Source: Chrysoperla carnea (taxonomy: Eukaryota > Arthropoda > Insecta > Neuroptera > Chrysopidae). From it: a stretch of 64,000 bases of DNA. The DNA is taken from the NCBI RefSeq assembly GCF_905475395.1, contig NC_058337.1, positions 92,498,368 through 92,562,367 of the forward strand, in the 5' to 3' direction. Positions 51,961 through 64,000 of this stretch are shown in pieces; position 1 is the first letter of the stretch, and each line of letters begins with the position of its first letter. Below the pieces are notes generated by a model. It was not told where the DNA came from. It searched no databases and was given only the letters and a program-made list of their open reading frames with translations. Made by a program: the position numbers and the translations under genes.

Positions 51961-54900
51961 TGGTGTCCATTTTTTCTGAAATTTTCTTCATATTTTATTT
52001 GTAAAAAAAGTATCCACCTTTTAAAGTTTTTTTAGCGGGAACTTTTTATCTTGAAAATATCTGAAAACGCGTGCTCAATTTTTGCGGTAAAACACAAGAA
52101 TTTCATGTGTAAAATAAGTAGTTCCATTTAGAAAAACAAACATCAAGACAACCCCGGACAAGGTGACATCTCCCGTACAGAATCCCTGTTTGAATATCAA
52201 GGCGACCCCGTACTAAAAAACTAAATAATAACAGACATCGGATATCGAAAAGACGACGTTCAAGCCAATTAATATACTCTTATAATATGTAAATGATCTC
52301 TAATATGTAAAGATTTATTTAATAGTTTGTGTAAAACGTGTGTTTGCAGATTAGAAATATGTATTATTGAAAGTATTCGGAACTTAAAACGAAGATCTAG
52401 CTGACGTTTAAGATGTCTAGCCTATCTGAGACAAGAAAAGGGAGATGTAAAATAAAAGTCTCAAAAGCTATAAGGCATATAATTACTTATCTTTAGAGAT
52501 ATTTTTACACATTATACAAGAACATTTTATCAATTTCCAAGCAAAATAGCTCGAGAATTAAGAGCTATTGATATTTGAATGATATGTTTATACATATATA
52601 AGATAACTTAGAGCAATACTCTACCATCCAGCAAATATAAACCAAAGATGCCAGTTAAGTTTGGTCTAAGTTGGAAGTTAATTTTCGTTTATATATTACT
52701 TTTTACTAGCGGCTATCATTTATAATTTACATGGATGAATTTTAATAATCTTTAATACTGAATTACAATTACATAAGAAAAAGAATAATTACAAAAAATT
52801 ATATTTTAATTTCATTACAAATATAAACATTGAAGGAAAATACTTAGACGCGTGTTTCAATTAAATCTAATCATGAACTTTTTTTTAAAATAAATAATAT
52901 AATGAATATAACTTCGTTTAAACCGAGTGGAACAACTGAAAAATAATATATATACTTACTTTTTTTGGAAAGGGTGCATTTGTACAACAATTGCTTATTT
53001 ATATAAAAAAAGTGACCTTAAAAATTCAACCTTAAGACTTCGACCCCGCAGTAAACTTTTTTCACCGTTGTGTCGTGAATCATAATATGTTAAGTATTGA
53101 ACTAGCCGGCCCTACTACATTATACAATCTTAACCTTTTTCCTAAAAAAGGGGTACTTGTTATCTTCATACAAAGCCCAACAAAATAATAATACCAGAAT
53201 TGATCTCAATAAATGAGAAAAGGTCTCCACCTATATCTACTGTATGAGGATATATGAAAACAATAGTAATTGCTTTGTCACCTAACACTAAACCTTCGGG
53301 CTCTGTTTGGGCCCTAATCAATTAATTTATAATTAAACCACTCAATAATATGGTAAAAATTTCAACGTGTAAACTGTTAAAAATTGAATTAATTCGAAAT
53401 ATCAAGAGCAGAAAGATAGGAAGAGTTTGAGTAAAATCTAAAAGACAAAAAATATCAAAATACATTTGATTTAATTTGAGTGCAGTATTTTGGAGATGAT
53501 CTAATTTACAAAACATATAAAATTTTTCCTTTAAAGGGCCATGCACGAACTAAGTAGATTTTGGGTCTCGGTCAATTCGATTGGTTTAAATAGTATGTTA
53601 AACATTTTCAATTCGTGATAAAAATTTCTTAAAACGAGGAAATTTAGGGCGAGAAAATTAGAAGTAATTTTAAATAGTAGGAAAAAAATTTAATACTGTA
53701 ACAAAGTTTATTTTGTAACAACTATCACGAAATACCCTAAGAACAATTACCTATATAACAACAGTAAACGAAATTTTGTTAAAGAGAATATCCTCCGACA
53801 TTTTTTTGTCTCAGGCTTTACTTTATAATTCCATTTTTTGACCCTTGTTGGGAGTATTTACCAACATATAACGAGATATGACTATGATTAGGACTCAAAA
53901 CGGAAACCGAATGATTGTTGTTTCGTACATTCATTATCTCGAAAAATTTGTAAAAATTATATTTTTTAATCTGTCACAAATTCGGTCAGAAAAGTGTAAG
54001 AAAATATAGATGAGGTTTTGCTATATAAAATTACTCCTACAATTATATTATTTTGTATAGTTTTACTTCCACCCTGTACATAAAATACATTCATTCAATA
54101 ATACTCAGTAGATAATTTTGTTAATAAGTTAATTTTTGTAATATAATTACTACTATATTCAAACATATAACACCTCAATATAATATAAATTTATAAATTA
54201 TATAAAAATTATTATTGATTTAATTATAAAAAATATCAATAATTTATTTTATTTATTTTTATAAATTATATGGGTCAATGTTAAAAAATTTATCAATTTT
54301 ATTTGAGAGCTAACCAGCAGCACGACAATAACAAAGGTATGTTTTCAACTAGTTTGATAATTTATTAGGTTTACAGTAATTTATTGTTGGCTTTAACCAT
54401 CTGTGACAAAGTACAAATATTTTAACCGAATTTTTATATTGGCATTACACATGTCAATGCAGATATGATTTATAGACCAAACGTGACCCAATTTTAACGA
54501 ATTTTGCTTTGTAACCCACATATATCCATAAAAATCAAGGCCTTAAGTATCGTGATAAAATGATTAAGTAATTATTCCAAGACGGTGTAATAAATCCAAC
54601 ATTGGCTTAAGCCCACTGGAATAATACGCCAAAGTTAGAAGAATATAACATCTTTTGCCGTAACATTTCAGTTTTTTAATCGAACTGAAAATTCAAGTTA
54701 TTTGCAATCTGTTGAAAATTTTGCATTATGTTAATTACTTCAGAGCGATATTAATTATTTAAGTACTCGTAATACAGGTTATATCAAAGCTAGTTATTCT
54801 TGTCCATAATGCACTAAATTACAGGAGTTTTTTTTTATTTAAATAGGTTCACTATCACGTACAGAATGTAAACGTACAAAATCCTTACAAAAATAGACGG

Positions 54901-56614
54901 GGAAGTGCCTCCATTTTAAGGAAAACCGTTTATTTATATGGACATAAACAAATATTCTAAGCAACTTTTTCTAATAATTTTTTTCGATATCTCTATTTGT
55001 CATTTTGTAGTAGGCTGAGTTTAAGGTCCAGGTTTCGGTTAAATATCTTAAAAAATGTGACTGCAAATCCCCCTGTATGACTGCAAATTTTCAAATCGAT
55101 ATTCCTATAAATAACGAAAGAGTGAGAGTGTCTTGCGACACACTGTATATAACTTCAAGCTTTTCAAGATATCATGTCTGGGAAGTGGCATATATTTTTC
55201 TTGTCCACTTTAGAAATGAAAGCATTTTATTTCTTTAATAGAAAAATACAGTATAAAATTTTAAATAAAAATTAAATTTCAGGTATGTAACGGAAGTGTA
55301 GTTACATTAATTGAAATTAATCTTTAAATTAAAATATTACACGTTAAATCGTGAATACATTTTTGATGGAGGAGATCGTTTTACAGAACTGTGGCGTATT
55401 TACAGAATTTCTTCCTTAATATAGGATACTATAAGCTGTGAATTTACTACGGTCAGCTTTTTGATCACAAGTTAAATAAAAGAATATGATAAGCAAGGTT
55501 TGTTGATATTTTCTTGAAACAAGGGCAGACGAGAAAATATTTTCCTTGAAATAATTTAACGTTATATAATTTTATTTCACAAAAAATTTCGTAATTATAT
55601 GAATTTCAATAAATTTTTAAGTAAAGGTTGTTGTGATATTACATGTTAATTACCTTCATTATATTCAAAAATGTCAATAAATAGGATTCATGATGATTCA
55701 TTTATGATTTACATGAAAAGAAAATCATAAATAGCTAAATATAAAAAAGTAAATAATTATTCCAAGAATTAATTAATTTTACATGATTGTTCACCAAATT
55801 TTATAATCTTTTATTCACCTTAAAATCAAATTATTTTTAGATTGAAATTAATTCAAGTGAATTTTTCATCAATAAGTACCTACTGTGAATTAAACGATTA
55901 TAAATTTTTTTAATAATGAATTAACGAGAGAATTTAAGCAAAAATTTACATATATTTTGTGTAAAGTTGGTGAATCGGTCAGGGTTCTTTTTAACTATAA
56001 TAAAACAACTATTTTATGGAAATTTATTTCTACTAAGTATTACTTTTTAGCTTTGTTACCTCCGTATGTAATGTGGATTGTGACATAGAGAAAAAATATT
56101 CTATGTTGAGTTTTTATTCTCTCTTAATGAAAATCTAAATTTTTTTTTCTTCAGTTTCTTGCTTTGGAGATGAAAATTAATTTTAAAAATAAATATGAGA
56201 AAATTACATGAAATTATGAAATATCCTCCCACCATAACTTATAGTAGGCTACCTTTTACCCTCAGCAGCAGCTTCGTTCCCAAATTTTCAAATATAAAAA
56301 CGTTATGATTATATTTTGAATAAAAATTAAGCTGATTGAGACAAAAGTATGTGTGAGTAAAAAAATTTATACACTTTTTTCAACCTCTTTACCGCTTGAA
56401 CTAATATCTTGTGCCAAGTTAGGATGTGCCAAGATCACAACATCCTGTAAATAACATAATTTAATCCATTATTTAAGCTATAGAGCAACAAATAATAAAG
56501 AACCTTTCACACGGATGTAGTATACCTAACTCATTCTCTTCGAAAATTTTATTTGTGGTCGAGGTGACCTATATATACATAGTTTCAATACTCTTGATGT
56601 TTTGAAAAGAAAAC
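51961..56614. other. AT-rich stretch without gene
   Basis: No exon or TIR element recognised. A small GC-richer patch at about 52,140-52,215 has two related CAAG(A/G)C(A/G)ACCCCG blocks. The open frame at 53,322-53,546 on the minus strand is low in complexity and not supported. Confidence 0.5.
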
Positions 56615-56897
56615 TAAGGTTAGGTTAGGTTATATTGACTGTCCACGAAGGACACACTTAGGCTATAGAGCCCCCCCCCCCCCATTGTGATACCATATAT
56701 GTGTTTTATCATATTATTTCATTTATCAGCTCCTCAATTATTTTTTGAGGCTGAGTGCACCTCCTTCATGCATATACCATACACTACACCGGCCCATCAC
56801 AACTATTAATTACATTAATTTTGTTGCGACGGCGGTAATCGAACCCGCTATCCTAGGCATACCACGAAAGACTGTTACCAACTGAGCAACTAGAGTT
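56615..56897 (-). mobile_element. tRNA-derived SINE with TTAGG-like tail (copy 2)
   Basis: Same family as 22,501-22,757. On the minus strand the head has TTGCTCAGTTGGTAACAG (A box) and GGTTCGATTACCGCCGTCGC (B box). The body has GTGCACTCAGCCTC and the 3' end CCTTCGTGGACAGTC then AATATAACCTAACCTAACCT. This copy has a 14-base C run (about 56,671-56,684) and about 30 extra bases (CACTACACCGGCCCATCACA) absent from copy 1. Confidence 0.85.
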
Positions 56898-58040
56898 GAC
56901 GTGGGATAAGAAATGAAAGAATACTAAAAGTTTGTTAAAAAATTTATAGAAATTATATCGTTATGTAAATTTAAAATATGTGGTACTTTTGTTGATGGAT
57001 GTCTGTTTGAGTACTCCACACCATCATCATATTATTGACTAAGATGTAATTACTAAATATGTATGTGAGATGATCATTAAATAAAAATATTATTGAAAAA
57101 TTTGCATTTTGTATTTTTTTATTCAGTATTACAGGAAAAACATAATTGAATTCTTTTATGTTTCAAATCAAACGGATACTATTGATAGTTTTATTATTTA
57201 TTATATTCAAGATATGCATTTAATTGTGCTTGGACATGTGCGTATTTTCAAAAGTAAAAAGGTAAAAGTTTGAAATATTTTGAAACGGTTTTGTCTAAAT
57301 AATTCATTTGAGAAAAATCGCACTTGTATGAAGATGAATTAGGCTTTCCTCACCTAAGGTGTATTCCGGCTCTCAAAATCAATAAGTAGCTGAAATATCG
57401 TAAATTAAGTCACGTTCGTATTATACGAGTAAGTATTTGAAACGAGATGAAGTATAATAAGGGAAGTTATAATTTGATTTAGATGGTGGCGATATATCAT
57501 GTTAAAGCCCGCGTAACCAAAGTACAAGCCGAAATTCACTTTTAATTTTCAACGTACGTTTAGAGATAAACTTTTTTAACTTTGACACGATTATTTTAGT
57601 AGAAATACCTTAATTTTAAATAAACAGGTCAAAATCATAAATAATCAACTGTCATTACTATTTACAAATTATGACGATGACACACAAATTAAAAAAACTA
57701 CGTAAATTCTCACAATAACATTGCTTACAAATCAAGGTACGTAAAAAATTCAATTCACGCAGCATTCAAAAATTTCTTTTATTCATTTTTTATCAATAAA
57801 ATGTATCTTTTCAAGTAAAGGATGATGCTACTGTAATAATTGTTCAATGTTAAATTAATTGACTTGTATTGTAATGAATACCTACATGATCAATCTTCAT
57901 TCATGATTGCAATTAATTAATTAAACAAAATAATAAAAAAATTAACATATAAAAAAAAAAAAAAAAAACAATTATCTTAATAAAAATTTGTAATTCAGTG
58001 ATTTTATAGAATGCCTATATAGGTAATATATGCGAAGTTT
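56898..58040. other. AT-rich stretch without gene
   Basis: No exon recognised. A long A run lies at about 57,952-57,969. Confidence 0.5.
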
Positions 58041-58041
58041 C

Positions 58042-58345
58042 TTAGTAATTGACGCCAGAGCATTCCCTGATAACAACAAAGGTAAATTTTTGTTCAAAGT
58101 TATTATAGCAGGTTTTAAAAGCTTTGGAAATCGAGGTCTTCTTTAACCCATTTGGGAGTTCTAGACAATTCGAGATACTGAGACCTCTAAGGCAATGCTC
58201 ACATGATAAAATTTCCGTGGAATATAGTGGAATTCTTAATTCGCGAGTACGTATGTTTCTTGTAACTCCTGATTTGGTAAATACAAAAGGGTTTAGACAA
58301 TTGTCCACATTGCTTAATATAAAAGAAGAGTTCTATAAAAAATAA
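58042..58345. other. Coding-like island open on both strands, unidentified
   Basis: On the plus strand, after TATTATAGCAG (acceptor-like), a frame reads VLKALEIEVFFNPFGSSRQF, ending LLNIKEEFYKK and TAA at 58,343-58,345. On the minus strand the same DNA reads CLNPFVFTKSGVTRNIRTRE through LSISNCLELPNGLKKTSISK and RECSGVNY. Both look protein-like and local GC is clearly above background. I do not recognise either. It may be a fragment of an old gene or mobile element; the true coding strand is undecided. Confidence 0.3.
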
Positions 58346-58903
58346 CCTTCCTAGAAAATGCTTTATGATTTCCATCTAACCTAAAAATATGACGCAGCAA
58401 TTCCTAAAAATTGCAAAAAGTATTTGGTCTACCACTTGATATGAGAAATCTACATTTGATATGAGAAGTTTATCGTGAAATACCAGGTTTAACAAAATGT
58501 AGTTTTTTTTAAATTAAATCAAGTATAAATGATTAAAGATTCAAGGTACCATTTCCCGAAATATTTAAAAAATAAGAAAATTTTGCTGGTTAACCTCCAT
58601 TTTTGTGGCCGGTGACAGTGACTTCTAAAATGGTATTTATTAAATTAGGAAAACATTGAAAACTCATCATTGAATTTTCGGGTGGAAAAATTTCCAGTAT
58701 ATTGTAGTAAAATTTATTTAATGAGGTATGAAAAAAGTGAGACACAGATATTACAAGAGCGTTAAAAAGTCTACAAAGAATGAAAACATATTCGAGAAAG
58801 ACTGAAAAAGGATTGAAACAAGTACATCTTGTAACTAAAAACTATTTGTTTCGGGATTTTGGTATCTTTATAAGAAACTTTCTATAGCTCTTAACAAGGG
58901 AGG

Positions 58904-59200
58904 TTAAGCGTCAAACAAACTTCCAACGTTCGTTATTTCAAACAAAAAATCTCTTTGAATACTATTTTTGGAATCTACATATTTTAAAATGAATTTTATT
59001 TTACATGGTATTTTGCATTTTTTTGGAATTTTGTTTAAATAAATTTTTCTTATGAAATCAAATTTGTTTTTATTGACATCTAGGACATGTTTTGAATCAT
59101 GACTATTGCTATTGTCTATTATTAGTATTTTGAATAAAGTATTGGTATTTGAAAAATTTTCGCCATCCGTATTTGGACATTTCACAAAGTATCTAGACAT
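58904..59200 (-). other. 98-codon open frame of uncertain status
   Basis: An ATG-started minus-strand frame (MSRYFVKCPNTDGENFSNTN ... NVGSLFDA) with many Lys, Asn, Ile and Phe. No signal peptide, motif or family is evident and no splice signals are required. In sequence this AT-rich a frame of this length is somewhat unusual but possible by chance. Kept as a low-confidence hypothetical. Confidence 0.2.
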
Positions 59201-60530
59201 TTGTTAAAATTTAAGTTTAATTGTTGACATACATAATTTATGCATTATTGTTAAAAATTTATTATTATTATCAATAATCACACATATAACTACTGAATAT
59301 AATTTTTATTATTTATTTTTTAGTATTGTTATTTTATTGTTAAGACACGATTTTTAATTGTTTTAGCATTCAAAAATATAAAAAATTTCATAATTTTTAT
59401 TTTATTTAATTTTTTGAATGTAGGATATTTTAGTCACGAGAAATATTTTTATTAATAGAGACATTAATGTACAACTTAACTACTTAAGTTAATAATGGCT
59501 ATGTATAGCCCCAGCAGTTCAATAATGTGATCAAGGTTTTCTTATTTTTAAAAATGGATTATGTAATTTTTTTATCTTATGTTAAGTCAACTGTAGCATT
59601 TGTGAATAATTTTTATTGTTAATGTTATTTATAAAAATTTATATCGTGCTATTAAATGTTTATAATAATTTTATCTGTGAGGGAACGGGTAGTGTAACCA
59701 ATTCTAGACATTACTTATTTAATTCAAAAATATTTCCACTTTATAAAGTTTGATTTAATTAATAAGATTTACTCTTTACAAGTAACATAACCTATACATT
59801 AAATATAGACAAAGCCGTTTAAAGTTCGCAGATTGATGATTGCGAAAGTTTGGGCTACATATTAACTTCTTTCAGTAAAGTTATATAGTTCGAAATCCGC
59901 AATCAACATGGCTTAGAGAAAATTTTGATAGGAACAATAAATTTGATAAGATATAGGTTAAAAACAAGTTTGATCTTTTATCGCCTTAAAAAGTTATATA
60001 CTTATAGCTTATTCCGAAAGTTATTATACACATACATAAAAAATTAAAATAAAGACGTCCTCATTCCGAAGTTGGCCGTTTCATATTGAAATAAAGTAAA
60101 AATACTTTCAAACAATTTCCTAATGATTGGAACAAGTACAGCTAAATATTTGTATTTACAATAGAATGGGATTAAATTTAAAATATTAACTCATTGATAC
60201 AAAATCACTGAAGTTAAATAAACGAAAAAATCATTACTTCTATGAAAGAGATTGATTTTAGTTTAACGTCATGTATTCTATTGATTGAAAATAAAATTGC
60301 ACTAAGTTGGAATATATAGTCCTGTAAATAAAGCGAATAGTCTAATTTAAAGAAAATTTCTTTGCGTTTGCTTTAAATACAGGATTTGGTTATAATGAAC
60401 ACATACCTGTCATGTCTAGCCAATGAGCGTTTGTGCCAACTACATGAAGATTGTTGTTAATCATTTACAGAGAGTTTAAATAAACTTTTATAATATATAT
60501 AACATATTTTATACATATAAAACAACCATT

Positions 60531-60625
60531 TGTAGCCTAGTTCGTACAGCGTTGGGCTTAAGACTCTATAATCGATAGTAATCCATAGCTCCATAGCTCG
60601 CTGGTTCAAGTCCCATTCGAAGAAA
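60531..60625 (+). mobile_element. tRNA-like SINE head or tRNA pseudogene
   Basis: TAGCCTAGTTCGTACAGCG (A-box-like) and TTGGGCTTAAGACTC, which resembles a tRNA-Leu(TAA) anticodon arm, are followed by GGTTCAAGTCC (B box, 60,603-60,613) and a T run that could stop pol III. The acceptor and T stems do not pair, and extra bases separate the anticodon region from the B box, with a CCATAGCTCCATAGCTC duplication. So it is not a functional tRNA. Confidence 0.6.
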
Positions 60626-60657
60626 TCTACTTTTTTTTTTAATTAACTTAATAACTC

Positions 60658-60830
60658 TGCTCATGTGGTTGTGTCAATCACAGCACTACTTTGTTAAAAT
60701 GTTTATAAGTGGTAGAACCAATTAAAAAAAATTGTTTAAAACTATGTTGCATTTCAAAACAACAATATTTGAAATTTGTTAGACGGTATACTACTTTCAT
60801 ACAAACAACTCATGTGGTTGTGTCAACTTC
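60658..60830 (+). repeat. Direct repeat of CTCATGTGGTTGTGTCAA
   Basis: The 18-base motif occurs at about 60,660 and again at about 60,809, roughly 150 bases apart. Probably the two borders or halves of a decayed element; the SINE-like head lies just to the left. Confidence 0.6.
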
Positions 60831-60944
60831 CCCACTCAACCCCGTTCGATAGTTCTATCACATTCGTGGCCCCAATCGCCATATTTGGCTTGCGACGAGG
60901 TTGAGACAACCTCATATCGGTTGAAATAAAGAATTTTTTTTCAG

Positions 60945-61193
60945 TGTACGGAAAGAAGAAAAGGAACGCTTAAATTCAACATCAGAACTACTAAATATCC
61001 ATTCAGTGCTTAAATGATTATCGATAATGAAACATCGTTAATCAATCGTCTCTATAGCAAAGCAATCTCTAAGATTTCCAAATATATATTTTGGCCAATT
61101 TCATTTAGAACAATGATAATGAAAATTCAGAAAAATTTCCAAAATATGAAATACTTAAGTTTTAGAAATGAAACAAGCAAATCTCCAGTACGG
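60945..61193 (+). other. Possible exon(s): acceptor-flanked and donor-flanked open segments
   Basis: A TTTTTTTTCAG acceptor-like site (ending 60,944) is followed by a frame reading VRKEEKERLNSTSELLNIHS and VLK, then TGA (61,015-61,017). Overlapping it, an ATG at 61,014 opens MIIDNETSLINRLYSKAISK ... NETSKSPV up to a perfect-looking donor CG|GTAAGG at 61,193. One could be a gene end and the other a gene start, or both may be chance. No family recognised. Confidence 0.25.
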
Positions 61194-61832
61194 TAAGGTT
61201 TAATTTTTATTTACAAAAAACATGTTCTCTAGTAAAAAATTTATTTTATTCAAAATATTTATTCCATTTAATCAAAGTTCTATGAAATTAAAGATGATAC
61301 TTCTTAAAAAAAAATTTAAGAAATGTTTCAAAACCAATTTTTAAGCCAAAGAAATGTTTTTCAAAGAAAAATTAAAGTATCAACGTAATTTTTGGTTATG
61401 ATATAGCAGAATTTCTAAGAAATTAAAAATAACACTACCTCACTTAAAATAAACGTACACTAAGTTAATAATAAATTTTTCAATAAAATTGGCTGGTGAA
61501 AAAAGACTTTTAATGATAGTGTAAGCTGAAAACCCATGAATCTTAGGTGTCTGATTCATCATGAATCAAACACCCAAAAATAAATTTTCTTCAAAATAGT
61601 TTAATTTTCTAAAAATAATAAAATTAAACAAATATTTACATATATAGGTATAATAAAATTGATGATCTAAAAAATTAGCTTTTTTTACAATGTCAAGGTT
61701 GAATAATCTTACTTTAAACAAAAAACAACAATAAATTCAAAAATAAATAAAAGTATTTAATGTAATGAAGGAACTATTTTGATTTGAATATGCAAAAAAT
61801 GGTGTGCGAAATTTTATCATTTTACCTTTTTA

Positions 61833-62310
61833 GCCTTAGTTTAATGCATATAGGAAAGCATTAGGAAAACCTACATTAACAGATTTTATCAAAAACTATA
61901 TCCCAAAACGTTACACTCAGTTACAAGTTTTCGGGGAGATAATCTTTATGTATTTAGTCATCTAAGATTTGTTTTGGATCAAGTCCTTAGTTTTCAAGCA
62001 GGTAATCATTATACACTTAGTCATCGAAGATTTCTTTTAGATAAAGTTCTTGGCCTAACTAGTATTTACAAAAATCTCCAAATATACATAATTTTAAAAA
62101 TTTTCAAATACAATAGTCTCCAGACATCTAATCTGTAGCTTTTTTAGCCAGTTGAATGCTTATAGGAAAAACTTTGGGAAAACCTCCATTAACAGATTTT
62201 TTCAAAAACTTTTTCCCAAAACGTTACATCAAGTTTTCAGGCAGGTAATCTATTTGTACTCAGTCATTTAAGATTTTTTTTGGATAAAGTTGTTAGCCTT
62301 ATTACCCCAA
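61833..62310 (+). repeat. ~310-bp-spaced imperfect direct repeats
   Basis: Blocks starting at about 61,833 and 62,147 share ATGC(A/T)TATAGGAAA, GGAAAACCT(A/C)CATTAACAG, ATTTT(A/T)TCAAAAACT, CCCAAAACGTTAC and a TAGTCAT(C/T)TAAGATTT/CAGTCATTTAAGATTT end. A further partial unit (CAGGTAATCATTATACACTT, AGTCATCGAAGATTTC) lies in between near 62,000. This is a local, diverged tandem array of no known function. Confidence 0.7.
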
Positions 62311-62756
62311 CAGAAAAAATTAGCTCATTAGTTTAGGTATACTCAACTCCGATTAGGAACTAAAGTTATAAATTGTTATTATGTTTTATATGAGAAGACT
62401 TCAACAGAACTCAACATCTAACTTTACAGTATTTATTCATGGTCAGTGAACATGACATCGGAAAGTAGTTATTATGAAATCAAAAGTAAGTTTAACACTG
62501 ATATGTGTTTAAATATTATATGGTAGGTAAGTATAAGTGTATTTTGAAGGTATTAATCAATAATAAAGATGTATGATAAAGTATTGGCCATGCGTGTACG
62601 TCCGATGTTTCTGCATAGGTAAAATTATCGCAGGAAGTTAACGAATTTTCTTAGAAAACATTCATAACATAACTTACCATAAAGATATATTAAATAATCA
62701 TAAGGAAAATTGTTTTTCCAAAAACTATAGTTTACTGAACTATTCTTTTACTACAT

Positions 62757-62803
62757 AAGGTAGTACGAGCGCCAAGGCAAGTTTAGACTTGTGGTTGCCG
62801 TGC
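62757..62803 (+). repeat. Dispersed repeat end, related copy at 7,158
   Basis: AAGGTAGTACGAGCGCCAAG followed by GCAAGTTTAGACTTGTGGTTG matches the minus strand at 7,158-7,212. The far end of the element was not found. Confidence 0.5.
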
Positions 62804-64000
62804 ATACGTGGAGTTCTGCTTGACCACGTAGATATAGGTACACCGAAATCGAAAGATATACGGAAATTTCAAACTGTTAATGGTGCTGACTACATGACAA
62901 TAAGTTAGTGATCTTTCTTCAAAGAACGTAGGTCTACTTATTGAAGATACGTCTCTTAAATAGCTGAAGAGTTAAAGAGTGGCCTTTCCGAACTCTGTAT
63001 CCACTTGCTCTATTTAGCAGGTATAAATACGTTGCCTACTATCTAAGTTTATTCATTAATACTGTTATTGGAAAATTGATAAAATACGATACGAAAAACG
63101 GCTAATACGATTCAGAAAGAATTATTTAACTTATCGATTTAAATCTTTGTGCAACTTGTTGAAAATAGCTAAATCTAGTCCCAAAGTTTTTTTTTATTGC
63201 CATCTTTATATCAATTTTTGACCAAAAAACTTTTTGTTATTTGCAATTGCATGCGCTTTTTTTTATGACTAAAATTATGATTAATTTTGACATTAAGGGA
63301 CTAGAAGATGATATTAGTTACAAAATTAAGTTATATTTGTTTCAAACTACTAAAAGTGACATTAGAGTGGGAACCGATTTACATCGATTTGCACACTCTT
63401 TTTAGGATTATCTCCATCAATGTGTAGTAAACATGTGTTTTAGTTAAAAAAAATTTTGTTATATTCTTTAATACTTGCATGATATTATATAATTTGTTTT
63501 TGCCATAAATAATAAAGTTCCTAAAATTAAAAAAATCCAAAAATATTCTAAAAAATGGAAAAGATCGTTAAGCCCGAAACTAAAATATCATACTTACTTC
63601 AAAAAAATCATCCCTCAATAGAAACATTCCCATTTTTTCTTTATTTCTCAACATGTTTCAACAATTAAATCAATAAAATGAACCGAGTAAGTTCCATCCG
63701 TATGAGGACACAATGTCAATCAAATTAATATTCAAAACGTTATATTTTGACATAAAGTATTGCAAAATTTTATTTGTTTTGTAGTAAATAAAGAGACAAA
63801 ATTTGTATGCATGTTAAAAATTCACTTATACTTATATTGTATTCACGTAAAATTAATATTTTATTTTATAAGACCTTAAATAAATTTTGGAAAAAATAAT
63901 GAATTAATTTTTTATACAGTAGCTATTCAATATGGTGTCTAGCATACACGCGATAGAATAAAACATAAAATCCGATCTCGAGTCATAGCCCTACCAATTA
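62804..64000. other. AT-rich window end, no gene recognised
   Basis: No exon or clear element seen. Any nudC 5' exons, if present here, were not recognisable by eye. Confidence 0.5.

Noticed and set aside
53322..53546. 74-codon minus-strand open frame upstream of nudC
   Set aside because: Considered as a nudC 5' exon but has no similarity to the NudC N-terminus (no QHxGGV or RKTDF-type motif) and no fitting splice sites.
60531..60615. tRNA-Leu(TAA)
   Set aside because: TTAAGA in an anticodon-like loop and a B box are present, but the acceptor and T stems do not form; treated as pseudogene or SINE.
1..64000. CRISPR array, operon or prokaryotic system
   Set aside because: No regularly spaced identical repeats, no ribosome-binding sites, spliced eukaryotic genes throughout; such systems are not expected here.

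Overview
The window is AT-rich (by eye about 70% A+T or more) nuclear DNA of an animal, most likely an insect. Genes are split by GT-AG introns. The recognisable proteins are animal ones: a thrombospondin-repeat/trypsin protease, ODR-4 and NudC. The intergenic DNA is full of short inverted-repeat elements, tRNA-derived SINEs and decayed LINE fragments of kinds common in arthropods. One SINE family ends in TTAGG-like repeats, the arthropod telomere unit. I cannot name the order or species.

Layout. 1-5,058 is intergenic with repeats. 5,059-5,145 is a candidate signal-peptide exon. If it belongs to the protease, a 21.8 kb intron follows (5,146-26,952) that holds most of the mobile-element debris: foldback elements, SINEs at about 9.4, 18.2 and 22.5 kb, LINE fragments at 14.7-15.4 and 20.4-20.8 kb, and a 1.74 kb TIR element at 12,993-14,731 carrying a small coding-like exon. 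26,953-39,277 (+) holds six exons of a secreted two-TSP1-repeat trypsin-like protease. 40,918-43,547 (+) is a complete four-exon odr-4 gene. 45,130-46,229 (-) holds the last three exons of nudC, convergent with odr-4; the nudC 5' exons were not found. From 46,230 to 64,000 there is no confidently identified gene, only repeats, hairpins and a few open stretches of uncertain meaning.

The three genes have no evident joint function. The protease should be secreted and activated by cleavage at an Arg|Ile-Val-Gly-Gly site. ODR-4 is an ER membrane protein that helps maturation of some G-protein-coupled receptors. NudC is a cytosolic dynein/Hsp90-linked chaperone. I see no operon, CRISPR array, rRNA or intact tRNA. 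The most interesting unexplained items are the TA-flanked TIR element with an internal exon and GGGA-rich subterminal arrays, the SINE family with a telomere-like tail, and several orphan open segments (8.65, 21.6, 58.1, 58.9 and 61 kb). I found no convincing new multi-gene system. All repeat assignments were made by eye, without database searches.
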